From NCBI GenBank assembly GCA_031394355.1, contig JANNSU010000008.1, forward strand, positions 62,001 through 126,000: 64,000 bases of DNA, read 5' to 3'. The number at the start of each line of letters is the position of its first letter. Position 1 is the stretch's first letter. Under the pieces are notes generated by a model, which worked only from the letters and a program-made list of their open reading frames with translations, was not told the DNA's origin and ran no database searches. The position numbers and the translations under genes are program-made. Positions 8,972 to 17,051 of this stretch are shown here, one piece after another. This DNA is from JAEUMY01 sp031394355 (GTDB taxonomy: Bacteria; Pseudomonadota; Gammaproteobacteria; Burkholderiales; Usitatibacteraceae).

Positions 8972-8983
8972 GCGAATATTCGC
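8972..8983. repeat. Iterated palindrome, copy 5, longest symmetry
   Basis: Exact copy 14 bases beyond the NDH-2 stop codon. Here perfect symmetry runs for 22 bp (8967-8988), with GCGTT on the left and AACGC on the right, the longest in the window. A stable hairpin could form in the ndh transcript, but no T-run follows. Confidence 0.9.
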
Positions 8984-8996
8984 AACGCAGCAAAGC

Positions 8997-10322
8997 TCAG
9001 TGCAGCTTCACCTTCGGTTCCGTCTGCCTGCGGATCATGCGTGCCAGTGTGTCCAGCGCCATGCGCCAGAAGCCGTGCAGTGCCCAGAGGTGCAGTTTGT
9101 AGAGCGAGATGTAGAAGAGCTTGGCGATGATGCCTTCCACGCGGATGGACCCGCGTGAGGCAAAACCCATCAGGGTCCCGACAGATTCGTAGTTCCCCAG
9201 TGAAACCAGCGAGCCGAAATCGCGGTAGCGGAACGGCAGCAGGCTGCGCCCTGCGATGCGACGGTGGATGGCGTCGGCGATATGGCTTGCCATCTGGTGC
9301 GCTGATTGCGCACGGGGCGGCACATTGCGGCCGTCCTTCCATTCGCACGCGGCGCAGTCGCCCAATGCAAAGATGTCCGCATCGCGCGTGGTTTGCAATG
9401 TGGGCTGGACAACGAGCTGGTTGATGCGGTTGGTTTCCAGGCCATCCAGATCCGCCAGCACATCGGCGCACTTGATGCCGGCTGCCCAGATCGTGAACTC
9501 GCCGGGAACGTCCCGTCCCGAGGCGGTGCGAATATTCGCATCATCCACACTGACGACCCGCTCATTGACCAGTACCTCGACCTTCAGTGACCGCAAGATG
9601 TCCAGCGTCGCCTCGGCAAGATAGTCCGGCAATCCGGCAAGGATGCGCGGCCCGGCTTCGACGATGCGGATGCTGATCTGCGTCTCGGGATCGAAATCCT
9701 TTAGTCCGTAGCCTGCCAGCACGCGTGTGGTGTTGTGCAGCTCTGCCGCCAGTTCCACCCCCGTGGCGCCCGCGCCCACGATGGCGATGTTGATGATGCG
9801 CCCGTCAGCGGCGAAGTTGGCTTTGAAGCATGCGTTCACGAGGCGGCGGTGGAACAGATTGGCTTCCCAGGCGTTGTCCAGCTTGAACGCGTGCTCGGCG
9901 ACACCCGGCGTGCCGAAGTCGTTGCACTGACTACCGATGGACAACACCAGCGTGTCGTAGGAGAGCGCGCGGGCTGGCAGGATTTCCATGCCTTCGTCAT
10001 CGATAACGGCCGCCACTTGCAGGCACTTGCGGGCGCGGTCCAACCCGGCCAGTGAACCTGGCGTGAAGGTGAAGTGATGCCAGCGCGCTTGCGCCATGTA
10101 GTCGAGCTGGTCGGTATGGATGTTGATGCTGCCCGCCGCGACCTCATGCAGGAGCGGCTTCCAGAGATGGGTGCGGGTGCGATCCACCAACGTCACCGTA
10201 GCGCGCCCTTTGCGGCCCAGCGAGTCGCCGAGGCGGGTGGCCAGTTCCAATCCGCCGGCGCCACCGCCGACGATGACAATGCGATGTGGTGTTGCAACAG
10301 CCAGGGACGGCATCGAAGCCAT
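8997..10322 (-). CDS. ndh: Type II NADH dehydrogenase (NDH-2)
   Basis: This 441-residue FAD enzyme passes electrons from NADH to quinone at the inner face of the membrane without pumping protons. The FAD-binding motif IVIVGGGAGGLELATRLG lies at residues 14-31, the NADH-binding motif IAIVGAGATGVELAAELHN near 185-203, and the second FAD contact IFALGDCAA near 325. The C-terminal 60 residues (LHLWALHGFWRMALDTLARMIRRQ) match the amphipathic membrane-anchoring helices of the family. Length is typical. An iterated palindrome inside the gene encodes Ala-Asn-Ile-Arg. It is transcribed away from the GNAT gene next door. Confidence 0.9.
   Translation of the reverse strand: MASMPSLAVATPHRIVIVGGGAGGLELATRLGDSLGRKGRATVTLVDRTRTHLWKPLLHEVAAGSINIHTDQLDYMAQARWHHFTFTPGSLAGLDRARKCLQVAAVIDDEGMEILPARALSYDTLVLSIGSQCNDFGTPGVAEHAFKLDNAWEANLFHRRLVNACFKANFAADGRIINIAIVGAGATGVELAAELHNTTRVLAGYGLKDFDPETQISIRIVEAGPRILAGLPDYLAEATLDILRSLKVEVLVNERVVSVDDANIRTASGRDVPGEFTIWAAGIKCADVLADLDGLETNRINQLVVQPTLQTTRDADIFALGDCAACEWKDGRNVPPRAQSAHQMASHIADAIHRRIAGRSLLPFRYRDFGSLVSLGNYESVGTLMGFASRGSIRVEGIIAKLFYISLYKLHLWALHGFWRMALDTLARMIRRQTEPKVKLH
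9528..9539. repeat. Iterated palindrome, copy 6
   Basis: Exact copy inside ndh, read in the frame giving Ala-Asn-Ile-Arg; flanks extend it to the 14-bp form. Confidence 0.9.
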
Positions 10323-10422
10323 GAACGAGAATATGCGGGAAGTGAACGGCCAAATTCTACGCCCGGTCGCGCATGTGGCGATTCTGTCGATTGCCTATAC
10401 TCTCGCGTCAACCATTGCTTGC

Positions 10423-10434
10423 GCGAGTATTCGC
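10423..10434. repeat. Iterated palindrome, one mismatch
   Basis: GCGAGTATTCGC matches 11 of 12 bases. It lies between the divergent ndh and GNAT genes, 10 bases before the chosen GNAT start. It may be a decaying copy or a chance near match. Confidence 0.5.
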
Positions 10435-10443
10435 CATAAGACA

Positions 10444-10941
10444 TTGAATCCCGATCCACGTCCACTCAGCTTTCGTTCGCTTGGGCCCGCCGACCAGGAC
10501 ATGCTCTGGCATTGGCTACATGTCGCCCTTTGGGATCCGCCGCCAGCGGCGCTGCGTCCGATTGAGATGCTGCAGCACCCCGGTGTGCGCATCTATGCCG
10601 AGGCGTGGGGCAAGCCGACTGATGTGGGTGTGGTGGCACAGGTCAATGGCGTTGATGCGGGGGCTTGCTGGTTGCGGCTGCTGCCGCTCGGTGTTGGCAT
10701 GGGTTCGGTAGATGCGGCAACACCACAGCTTGGCATTGCACTGGAGCCGCGGTTTCAGCACCAGGGCTACGGTCAGCCGCTGATGCGTCATACGCTCGCT
10801 GCGGCCGCTGCGGCGGGTTATCGGCAGGCCTCGCTCACCGTTCATCCGGAAAATCCAGCTCGGCACCTGTACGAGCGCTGCGGATTTCGCACCATCGAGT
10901 TTCGCAACAGCTATCACCTGATGCTGGCGACGCTGGACTGA
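10444..10941 (+). CDS. GNAT family N-acetyltransferase
   Basis: The domain begins LSFRSLGPADQDMLWHWL and contains the acetyl-CoA site LGIALEPRFQHQGYGQPLMRHTLAAAAAAGY, with the Q-x-x-G-x-G/A pattern, followed by LTVHPENPARHLYERCGF, a classic GNAT strand and helix. Substrate unknown. The start is uncertain: the frame is open well upstream and overlaps ndh on the other strand, so I use the TTG at 10444, just before the first conserved strand. ATG at 10501 would remove part of it. No good ribosome binding site supports any choice. Confidence 0.75.
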   Translation: MNPDPRPLSFRSLGPADQDMLWHWLHVALWDPPPAALRPIEMLQHPGVRIYAEAWGKPTDVGVVAQVNGVDAGACWLRLLPLGVGMGSVDAATPQLGIALEPRFQHQGYGQPLMRHTLAAAAAAGYRQASLTVHPENPARHLYERCGFRTIEFRNSYHLMLATLD

Positions 10942-11029
10942 TTGCACGACTGCGTCGGGACTGGCACGGAGTTGCCGGCAGGTCGTGCGACTATTCAACG
11001 ATTGCCATCCGCCCCTCAGGAGAATCTGC

Positions 11030-11512
11030 ATGAAACCCTTCATGAACCTGTCTGAAGCCGTGTTCGACGACATCGAGGACAACGGCTTTTACACTTCGAA
11101 ACGCGCGACCCTCAGTGATCACATCGGTGCGAAGAAGCTGGGCTACAACCTCACCGAACTGCCACCCGGCAAGGCGCAATGTCCCTTCCACAGCCATCAT
11201 GCGGAAGAGGAAATGTTCTTCATTCTGGAAGGCGAGGGAGAACTCCGTTTCGGCGCAGAGCGATACCCCATTCGCAAGCACGATGTCATCGCCTGCCCGA
11301 CCGGCGGCGCTGCGGTGGCGCATCAGATCATCAACACCGGCAGCACGACCATGCGGTATCTCGCGCTGTCCAATGTCTCGGATATCGAGGCGTGCGAGTA
11401 CCCGGACTCGCAAAAGGTGATGGTGACGGCGGGAGAACGCGGCAAGCGCGGCCTGCGGCACATGACGCGGCGCGACAGCGAAGTCGATTACTACGACGGC
11501 GAGAAGTGCTGA
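11030..11512 (+). CDS. Cupin domain protein
   Basis: A 160-residue single-cupin protein. Motif 1 appears as CPFHSHHAEEEMFFILEGEGELRFG (metal ligands His, His, Glu), and motif 2 as DVIACPTGGAAVAHQIINTG with the third His. The start ATG has CAGGAGA seven bases before it. Cupins of this form bind a metal and act as sugar-modifying or dioxygenase-like enzymes or as small-molecule sensors; the sequence does not tell which. It is followed after 13 bases by a GNAT gene on the same strand, so the pair may be cotranscribed. Confidence 0.85.
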   Translation: MKPFMNLSEAVFDDIEDNGFYTSKRATLSDHIGAKKLGYNLTELPPGKAQCPFHSHHAEEEMFFILEGEGELRFGAERYPIRKHDVIACPTGGAAVAHQIINTGSTTMRYLALSNVSDIEACEYPDSQKVMVTAGERGKRGLRHMTRRDSEVDYYDGEKC

Positions 11513-11525
11513 GCGCGCGCATCAC

Positions 11526-11975
11526 ATGGCACTTGAATACCTCCCCGCCACCCCTGCTGACGCACCCGAATGCGTACGCTTGCGTGGAATGACTCGTGAG
11601 AATGCCGTCCCCGAAGCGCGCCTGCGTGCAGTGGGCATTACCGCTGAATCCTGGGCCGACGATATTGCATCCGGCACGCTGCCGGGGTTTGTGTGTCGGT
11701 CAGAAGTCTCGATGGCAGGCTATTGCTTTGGCAATGTGAAGACGGGCGAAGTCGTCGTGCTGGCGCTGCTGCCTGAATTCGAGGGGCAGGGCATCGGGCG
11801 TCACTTGCTCAGCCTCGTTGTCGATCAATTGCGCGGGGCAGGGCATGCCCGGCTCTTCCTGGGCTGTGCGGCGGACCCTGCCGTACGATCGCACGGCTTC
11901 TATCGGCACCTGGGCTGGCGCAGCACAGGCAACGTGGATCGCTTTGGCGATGAGGTGCTGGAGCTGTTGGGCTGA
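11526..11975 (+). CDS. GNAT family N-acetyltransferase
   Basis: The 149-residue product carries VVLALLPEFEGQGIGRHLLSLVVDQLRGAGH, the pyrophosphate-binding Q-G-x-G-R loop and helix of GNAT enzymes, then LFLGCAADPAVRSHGFYRHLGW, the usual C-terminal motif. MALEYLPATPADAPECVRLR is the normal first strand and helix. Unrelated in detail to the GNAT at 10.4 kb. It lies 13 bases after the cupin gene and 83 bases before a MazG-like gene. Substrate unknown. Confidence 0.88.
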   Translation: MALEYLPATPADAPECVRLRGMTRENAVPEARLRAVGITAESWADDIASGTLPGFVCRSEVSMAGYCFGNVKTGEVVVLALLPEFEGQGIGRHLLSLVVDQLRGAGHARLFLGCAADPAVRSHGFYRHLGWRSTGNVDRFGDEVLELLG

Positions 11976-12058
11976 AGCGGGACGATTGGCCTTTGGACCG
12001 GGGCACGCTCTGCTGACGCGAGCCGCGTCGATTCACCGAACTCTGCAATACTGCCGCC

Positions 12059-12406
12059 ATGAACGATCTTGAAACCTTGCGTAAATCCCAAGCGGCGTTT
12101 GCTGCCGAGCGCGACTGGGAGCAATTCCACTCGCCCAAAAATCTTGCCATGGCGCTTTCTGTTGAAGCCGCCGAGCTGTTGGAGCATTTCCAGTGGCTGA
12201 CCGAAGCGCAGAGTCAGAGCCTGACGCCCGAGCAAAAATCTGAAGTGGCGCATGAGATGGCCGATGTGCTGCTCTATCTGGTGCGGCTGTCAGATCGGTT
12301 GGGCATTGATCTCATGGCGGCAGCACAAGAGAAGATGGCGCTGAATGCGATCAAGTATCCGGCGGACAAGGCGCGCGGTTCGGCGAAGAAGCACGATGCG
12401 CTGTGA
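12059..12406 (+). CDS. MazG-like nucleotide pyrophosphohydrolase
   Basis: A 115-residue all-helical enzyme of the MazG/dCTPase (RS21-C6) type. The metal-binding pattern is visible as SVEAAELLEHFQW (E-x-x-E) and EMADVLLYLVRLSDRLGID (E-x-x-D), which hold the magnesium ions that hydrolyse a dNTP to dNMP and pyrophosphate. It probably cleans non-canonical or excess nucleotides such as dCTP derivatives. Length matches single-domain members. The methyltransferase gene follows after 15 bases, likely in one transcript. Confidence 0.9.
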   Translation: MNDLETLRKSQAAFAAERDWEQFHSPKNLAMALSVEAAELLEHFQWLTEAQSQSLTPEQKSEVAHEMADVLLYLVRLSDRLGIDLMAAAQEKMALNAIKYPADKARGSAKKHDAL

Positions 12407-12421
12407 TGGCAAGGACAACTG

Positions 12422-13621
12422 ATGACAACTGAAATCCAATGGACAGAAAACGGCGTGCAGCGTACCGCGCGCTGGCAATCCGAAGCCGGTCTGCCACCGC
12501 CGAAGAAGATGCGCATCGCGAATGACGAGATGAAGGGGGACGAGGCGTTCCACCTCGCGAGCGAGGGCACGGCGCTGCTCTGGTATGGCGATTTTCACAA
12601 CGCGAAGCAATTGCTGGGCGCGATGGCGCGACGCGTGGATGCGCGTGCAGAGCGGTCCGCAGGCAAGGCAGTGGACATCGAAATCGGCACCGCGGATGCG
12701 TTCAACCGGCATCGCATGATGCAGGGGCAGCGCGCCCGCACGCTGGGCATGCTGCTGCTGCCGTTCAATGCCGATCACACGCTGCCGCTGGGCCGTGCGC
12801 CGGATGTCGTAGCAGCGTGCACGGAAGCTTATGGCGAAGTGACCGAGCCCTATGTCGCCAGCCTGCGCGAACTCCTGGGCGTGATCGGCGCGCATGAGTG
12901 GCGCAAGCGCGGTGTGGAGGTGAAGGCGCTGCGCGACAAGATTCATCCGCACTACGGCGTGTTCGCACCGATCCGCAGCGAGTATGTGGACCTGGTCGCC
13001 AAGGTGCCGATGTTGCCGCACCTCTTGCCTGCGATGGCGGGTGCGACCGCATTCGACATTGGCACCGGCACCGGCATCCTCGCCGCGATTCTCGCGAAGC
13101 GGGGTATTGGCACCGTCATCGCCACCGAGATGGATGATCGAGCGCTCGCGTGTGCGCAAGAGAACTTGAAGCGGTTGGGCCTGCTGGCCGGGCAGGTGGG
13201 TCCCACCCCGCCCAAGAACGCGAAGGTGGGCAAGGTCACGCTCGTGAAAACGGATATGTTTCCTGAAGGCAGTGCGGACCTCATCGTGTGCAATCCGCCG
13301 TGGCTGCCTGCACGACCCAGCGCATCGCTGGAGCGGGCCGTCTATGACGAAGACGGTCGCATGCTGGCGGGTTTCCTGTCCGGTGTGGCTGCCCATCTCA
13401 AACCGGAGGGCGAGGCCTGGCTGATCCTGTCGGATCTGGCCGAACATCTCGGGCTGCGCTCACGCGAATCACTGCAAGCTGCCATCGAGGCAGGTGGCCT
13501 GACCGTACTGGGGCGGATGGATATCAATCCGTATCACCCGAAGGCGACTGAATCGACCGATCGGCTGGCCGCAGCAAGACGGGCTGAAGTCACATCGCTC
13601 TGGCGATTGGGCAAGCGCTAG
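12422..13621 (+). CDS. Class I SAM-dependent methyltransferase with NPPW motif
   Basis: The 399-residue protein has a Rossmann methyltransferase domain from about residue 205: FDIGTGTGILAAILAKRG (SAM-binding motif I), ATEMDDRAL (motif II acid), and ADLIVCNPPWLPAR. N-P-P-W/Y motifs are typical of enzymes that methylate planar nitrogen, such as PrmC-like glutamine or RlmG/RsmC-like guanine methyltransferases. The first 200 residues form a separate domain (ALLWYGDFHNAKQLLGAMARR) that I do not recognise; in rRNA enzymes a degenerate methyltransferase domain can occupy this place. Target unknown. Confidence 0.8.
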   Translation: MTTEIQWTENGVQRTARWQSEAGLPPPKKMRIANDEMKGDEAFHLASEGTALLWYGDFHNAKQLLGAMARRVDARAERSAGKAVDIEIGTADAFNRHRMMQGQRARTLGMLLLPFNADHTLPLGRAPDVVAACTEAYGEVTEPYVASLRELLGVIGAHEWRKRGVEVKALRDKIHPHYGVFAPIRSEYVDLVAKVPMLPHLLPAMAGATAFDIGTGTGILAAILAKRGIGTVIATEMDDRALACAQENLKRLGLLAGQVGPTPPKNAKVGKVTLVKTDMFPEGSADLIVCNPPWLPARPSASLERAVYDEDGRMLAGFLSGVAAHLKPEGEAWLILSDLAEHLGLRSRESLQAAIEAGGLTVLGRMDINPYHPKATESTDRLAAARRAEVTSLWRLGKR

Positions 13622-13802
13622 CAAACATGCAGCTCTCCAGGACAATGCAAGACAATGCGGAACGTCGCATGGCGGCGCATAAATCCAGATGTGCAGGCGC
13701 CTGCGTAGTGAGGGATGGTGAAGGACAGTCTCTCACCAGTTGCCCTGGCAATTTCCGAAGCTCGTAACTTAGCCACGTTGATCAATCCCGCAAGCCACTG
13801 AC

Positions 13803-14315
13803 ATGACCTATACCCCGCTCCGCACCCACTGGTTCTTCCTCGCAGCTCCGCTGGTTCTTGCGGTCAATCTCTACGTCGCGTTGTCTTCGCGAGGCGAGAT
13901 CACCCCGCTCATCGAGTTCGGCCTGCTGTTTGATCTTGTGGTGTTGTTGCCGTGCCTCTACTGGCTGTGCTATCGCGCGCAAGGCAGGAAGGCCATCGTG
14001 AAGGCAGCAGCACTCGCGTGTCTCGGCATCTGGATCGCGCTCAAGCTCGTGCCGGAACAGGAGCAGACCATGCTGGGCTATGTGGCGCCGCTGCGTTACA
14101 TCGGTTTGGCCGCGCTCATCTGGCTGGAGCTGGTGATCATGTGGGCCATTTATCGAAGCGTCTTCAAGGGCGGCACCGTGGATGAAGCGGTCGCCAACGC
14201 GACCGCGCAGGGAACCAACGACATGCCGCCCTGGCTTGCCCGCCTGCTGGCGAAGGAAGCGGCGCTGTGGGCGAAGGCGTGGCGTGCGGTGAAGCGGATG
14301 TTTGGCGGTCGTTGA
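13803..14315 (+). CDS. Integral membrane protein, unknown
   Basis: A 170-residue protein with about four membrane helices (near residues 10-28, 36-57, 66-82 and 92-115) and a soluble basic C-terminal tail of about 45 residues with an amphipathic helix (PPWLARLLAKEAALWAKAWRAVKRM). No family is recognised. Flanked by noncoding DNA on both sides, so it is probably monocistronic. Inner-membrane location is inferred from the helices. Confidence 0.7.
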   Translation: MTYTPLRTHWFFLAAPLVLAVNLYVALSSRGEITPLIEFGLLFDLVVLLPCLYWLCYRAQGRKAIVKAAALACLGIWIALKLVPEQEQTMLGYVAPLRYIGLAALIWLELVIMWAIYRSVFKGGTVDEAVANATAQGTNDMPPWLARLLAKEAALWAKAWRAVKRMFGGR

Positions 14316-14423
14316 GTCCGATGTACCCATCCAGATAGTGGCGCTCTCGCCATGATCCAGGCAAAGCCAGCGGCCAGTTTGCAGGGCCGGAACAACATCT
14401 CGATCAAGCGCCGCGCCATCAGA

Positions 14424-14478
14424 CGCCACTCGCCCAACGCCACTCGTCCAACGCCACTCGCCCAACGCCAATCGCAAA
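14424..14478. repeat. 14-bp tandem repeat, about 3.5 copies
   Basis: Units of CGCCACTCGCCCAA start at 14424, 14438 and 14452, the second with one change; a partial fourth unit follows. It lies between the membrane gene and the cupin gene, about 40 bases before the latter. Confidence 0.8.
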
Positions 14479-14517
14479 TGACCAGCGGGCATTGAAGCTT
14501 CGCTGTGAGGAAATCCG

Positions 14518-15036
14518 ATGAGCCCAGACATTCCGAATCCCGCAGAGCCGCCGGCCATGAAGGTGGAGCCTGCGCCCGTCGCGATCAACGCAATCGATGT
14601 TCCGCCGCGCGCCAGGTCATCCCTCTATCCAGAGCCCTTCGCCAGCCGGGTCGGCGGCCGCGTGAAGCGCCAGTTGGGGGAGCGTTTCGGACTCACCAAC
14701 TTTGGCGTGAATCTCACCACTTTGGTACCTGGTGCCGCGTCCGCCCTGCGGCACGCGCACACGAAGCAGGACGAGTTCATCCACATTCTCTCCGGCCATC
14801 CGACGCTCATGACGGACGAAGGCCGCACCCGGCTGGCGCCTGGACAATGCGCAGGCTTCAAGGCGGGCTCGGGCAATGCCCACTGTCTTGTCAACGAGAC
14901 CAGCGTCGATGTCGTCTACCTGGAGGTGGGCGACCGTACTGCGGATGATGTTGTGTCCTATCCTGACGATGATCTGGCTGCGCGATTCGTGGAAGGTGCC
15001 TGGCAGTTTTTCAAGAAGAACGGCGAGCCGTATTGA
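14518..15036 (+). CDS. Cupin domain protein
   Basis: A 172-residue protein with a cupin core: LRHAHTKQDEFIHILSGHPTLMTDEG carries motif 1 (two His and a Glu) and CAGFKAGSGNAHCLVNET motif 2 with the third His. The first 45 residues (PAEPPAMKVEPAPVAINAIDVPPR) are a linker-like extension. Such proteins are often annotated as mannose-6-phosphate isomerase-like, but no substrate can be assigned. GAGGA lies eight bases upstream of ATG. The small membrane gene that follows starts 19 bases after the stop. Confidence 0.82.
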   Translation: MSPDIPNPAEPPAMKVEPAPVAINAIDVPPRARSSLYPEPFASRVGGRVKRQLGERFGLTNFGVNLTTLVPGAASALRHAHTKQDEFIHILSGHPTLMTDEGRTRLAPGQCAGFKAGSGNAHCLVNETSVDVVYLEVGDRTADDVVSYPDDDLAARFVEGAWQFFKKNGEPY

Positions 15037-15055
15037 TCCGGAAAGGATGGACAGC

Positions 15056-15406
15056 ATGACCTGGCTCATCACCAAGTACCTTCTGACGGCCGCTGTCATC
15101 GTGCTGGTGTCCGAGGCAGCCAAGCGCAGCGACAAGCTGGGTGCGTTGATTGCGGCGCTGCCGCTGGTCACCTTGATTGCACTGGTCTGGCTGCATGTGG
15201 AAAGCCAGCCGCAGGAAAAGTTGGCCAATCACGCCTGGTACACCTTCTGGTATGTGGTGCCGACGCTGCCCATGTTCCTCGCCTTTCCCTTCCTGCTGCC
15301 GCGTCTTGGCTTCTGGCTGACATTGCTGGCCTGCATGGCGATCACCGTGGTGTGCTTCGTGCTGTTTGCCTGGATGGTGAAGCCGTTCGGTGTGGAGTTG
15401 TTGTAG
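15056..15406 (+). CDS. DUF3147-like small membrane protein
   Basis: The 116-residue product has four hydrophobic helices (MTWLITKYLLTAAVIVLVSE; LIAALPLVTLIALVWLHVE; WYTFWYVVPTLPMFLAFPFLL; LTLLACMAITVVCFVLFAWM) and matches the length and opening of DUF3147 proteins, whose role is unknown. I begin at the ATG at 15056, nine bases after AAAGG; the in-frame ATG at 15047 overlaps that site. It converges with the truncated haemoglobin gene. Confidence 0.75.
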   Translation: MTWLITKYLLTAAVIVLVSEAAKRSDKLGALIAALPLVTLIALVWLHVESQPQEKLANHAWYTFWYVVPTLPMFLAFPFLLPRLGFWLTLLACMAITVVCFVLFAWMVKPFGVELL

Positions 15407-15420
15407 TGGTTGCGCCCGTT

Positions 15421-15432
15421 GCGAATATTCGC
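15421..15432. repeat. Iterated palindrome, copy 7
   Basis: Exact copy in the 53-base gap between two convergent genes, with TT/AA flanks. No T-run follows on either strand. Confidence 0.9.
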
Positions 15433-15459
15433 AAAGGCACTCATCACCCATCCCCCAGC

Positions 15460-15915
15460 TCACTGATTCACGATATCCCGATGCATCGGTGCCAGGATGG
15501 CGAGCAGTTTGTTCTGCGCGCTGAACGGAACGCCATGCTTGTCCATGGCCTTCTGCAGTGACTCGACGAGCGCGAAGAAAGCCTCGCGATTGATCTCGCT
15601 GCCCGAGTGAATCTTTTTCATGTCGGCACCGCCATACTTGCACGGCCCGCGCAGGATTTCGCAGAACTGGTCGACCAGCTGTTCTTTGACGCGGCGCTTG
15701 TCTGAATTTTCAAAGTGGCTCTTCGTGCGGGGGTCGGCCAGCAGATTGATCATGAGGTCATCCATGATGCGGACCAGGCCAGGCTTCTCTCCGAAGGCTT
15801 GGAATGCGGCTGGGTCATCAACCTGCTTGAACGTCTGGGCGCGGGCCTCGGGTACGAGGAGGATGCCGATGGCGAGGCTGGCTGCAGCCATTGCGATGGC
15901 GAATATTCGTTGCAT
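15460..15915 (-). CDS. Exported group 1 truncated haemoglobin
   Basis: The 151-residue protein has a signal peptide (MQRIFAIAMAAASLAIGILL, cleavage near ARAQ), so the haem domain should be periplasmic. The globin part shows FGEKPGLVRIMDDL, LLADPRTKSHF and the proximal histidine region ADMKKIHSGSEINREAF, where H103 should bind haem iron. By eye the helix-B position usually held by Tyr is Met55, which would alter oxygen or NO chemistry. ATG at 15915 has AAGGAG six bases upstream, which rules out the ATG at 15930. It follows the DUF3034 gene by 17 bases and is probably cotranscribed with it. A near-copy of the palindrome lies in the signal peptide. Confidence 0.85.
   Translation of the reverse strand: MQRIFAIAMAAASLAIGILLVPEARAQTFKQVDDPAAFQAFGEKPGLVRIMDDLMINLLADPRTKSHFENSDKRRVKEQLVDQFCEILRGPCKYGGADMKKIHSGSEINREAFFALVESLQKAMDKHGVPFSAQNKLLAILAPMHRDIVNQ
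15899..15910. repeat. Iterated palindrome, one mismatch
   Basis: GCGAATATTCGT, 11 of 12 bases, in the signal-peptide codons of the truncated haemoglobin (Arg-Ile-Phe-Ala). Confidence 0.7.
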
Positions 15916-15932
15916 GATGATCTCCTTCATGA

Positions 15933-16826
15933 TCAGAAGCCGATTTGTACCGAGAGGTACGTGGCCTTCTGGTTGTCCTTAATGACGATATTGCCGAGCT
16001 GGGCATAGGCCAGCACCACGGAAACGTTTTTGGTGGGCGCCCAGACGATGAAGATGTCGTACCAATCCTCCTCCTTGGCGATGCCCAGGTTGTCCGGCTT
16101 GGTGCGCCACTCGACGCCTACTGCCAGCTGGCGATTGACGAGCCAGGCGATCGAGCCCTCGAACTGGGTTTTGTATTGGTCCGATTTGTCGCCGCCAAAA
16201 CCGAGGATGCCGATCTGATTGGCCTTGGTTGCGCGCAACGTGCCGTTCAGCAGCAGGCTCTTGTCCAGCAGCAGCTTGGTGGCGGAGAGGTAGACGTCGG
16301 TGCCGGTGTCGTCCTTCGCGCCCAATGCGCGCACAACGGCACCCTGCTTGTTCTTCTTGTGCTGCAGTCCCAGCGCAATCTGCGGCATCCAGCTATCCTG
16401 GTCCAGCACCGCATCGCCTGCGAGCCTTACTTTGAGGCCGATGATGTCCTGCTTGAACTTGAAGCCGGTGCCCAGCCCCAGCACGCCGCCGACCGCCTTG
16501 GTGTCGAAGTCCTGGCGGGCGAACGAGATCTCGGCCCGGTCAAACAGGCCAATGAGTACGCCGCCACTATGGAGCTCGTAGTCATCTGCGCGGACGTTGG
16601 TGAGAAAGGCATTGGCACCGATCTGATCGCGCGTACTGTAGCCACCGATCACGGCCCAGGGTGTCAAGCCACCGCCCGCCGATCCTTCGAGCTGGGTCAC
16701 ACCGCCAGTGAGAAGCAGCTTGCCGCTGTAGCCAGGGGATTGGGCATGCACCAGACCGGCGGGCAAGGTGAGCCAGATACTGCTGGTGCAGGCAATTGCG
16801 AATATTCGCAAAAGTGAACGGTTCAT
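15933..16826 (-). CDS. DUF3034 outer-membrane beta-barrel-like protein
   Basis: A 297-residue exported protein: signal peptide to about residue 29 (LVHAQ), then KLLLTGGVTQLEGSAGGGL and TPWAVIGGYSTRDQIGANAF, the conserved opening of DUF3034. Alternating hydrophobic strands and the final aromatic residue (YLSVQIGF) suggest an outer-membrane barrel, though the family has no proven role. It is the first gene of a likely two-gene unit with the truncated haemoglobin, so the two may serve a shared envelope function. The palindrome in its signal peptide encodes RIFA. Confidence 0.85.
   Translation of the reverse strand: MNRSLLRIFAIACTSSIWLTLPAGLVHAQSPGYSGKLLLTGGVTQLEGSAGGGLTPWAVIGGYSTRDQIGANAFLTNVRADDYELHSGGVLIGLFDRAEISFARQDFDTKAVGGVLGLGTGFKFKQDIIGLKVRLAGDAVLDQDSWMPQIALGLQHKKNKQGAVVRALGAKDDTGTDVYLSATKLLLDKSLLLNGTLRATKANQIGILGFGGDKSDQYKTQFEGSIAWLVNRQLAVGVEWRTKPDNLGIAKEEDWYDIFIVWAPTKNVSVVLAYAQLGNIVIKDNQKATYLSVQIGF
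16798..16809. repeat. Iterated palindrome, copy 8
   Basis: Exact copy in the signal-peptide codons of the DUF3034 gene (Arg-Ile-Phe-Ala), 14-bp form with TT/AA flanks. Confidence 0.9.
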
Positions 16827-17051
16827 TATTGATGGATCCGTAATGGAAGTTGGGGAAGTTCATGCTGTCCCGCCTGCTACGCAGCGCATTTGCAAGTGGA
16901 TGTTCGGCAAAGTCTACGGCAAGGTGTGTAAAAATTGCGATTCAGGTTTGTCAGATGCCGTCCAAATCGGGCCGGACCAAGCCGGTCAGGTTCACGCATC
17001 ACTGCCGAGTCGGACAAGTTGATTTCAACCATTCACAGGGTGGAAGCGGAA

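Noticed and set aside
10120..10443. An upstream extension of the GNAT gene that overlaps ndh
   Set aside because: The GNAT fold starts after residue 108 of that frame and the extension is antisense to ndh coding DNA.
12290..13447. A 385-codon frame opposite the methyltransferase gene
   Set aside because: Same antisense-shadow composition (Arg/His/Gln-rich); the forward frame has clear SAM and NPPW motifs.
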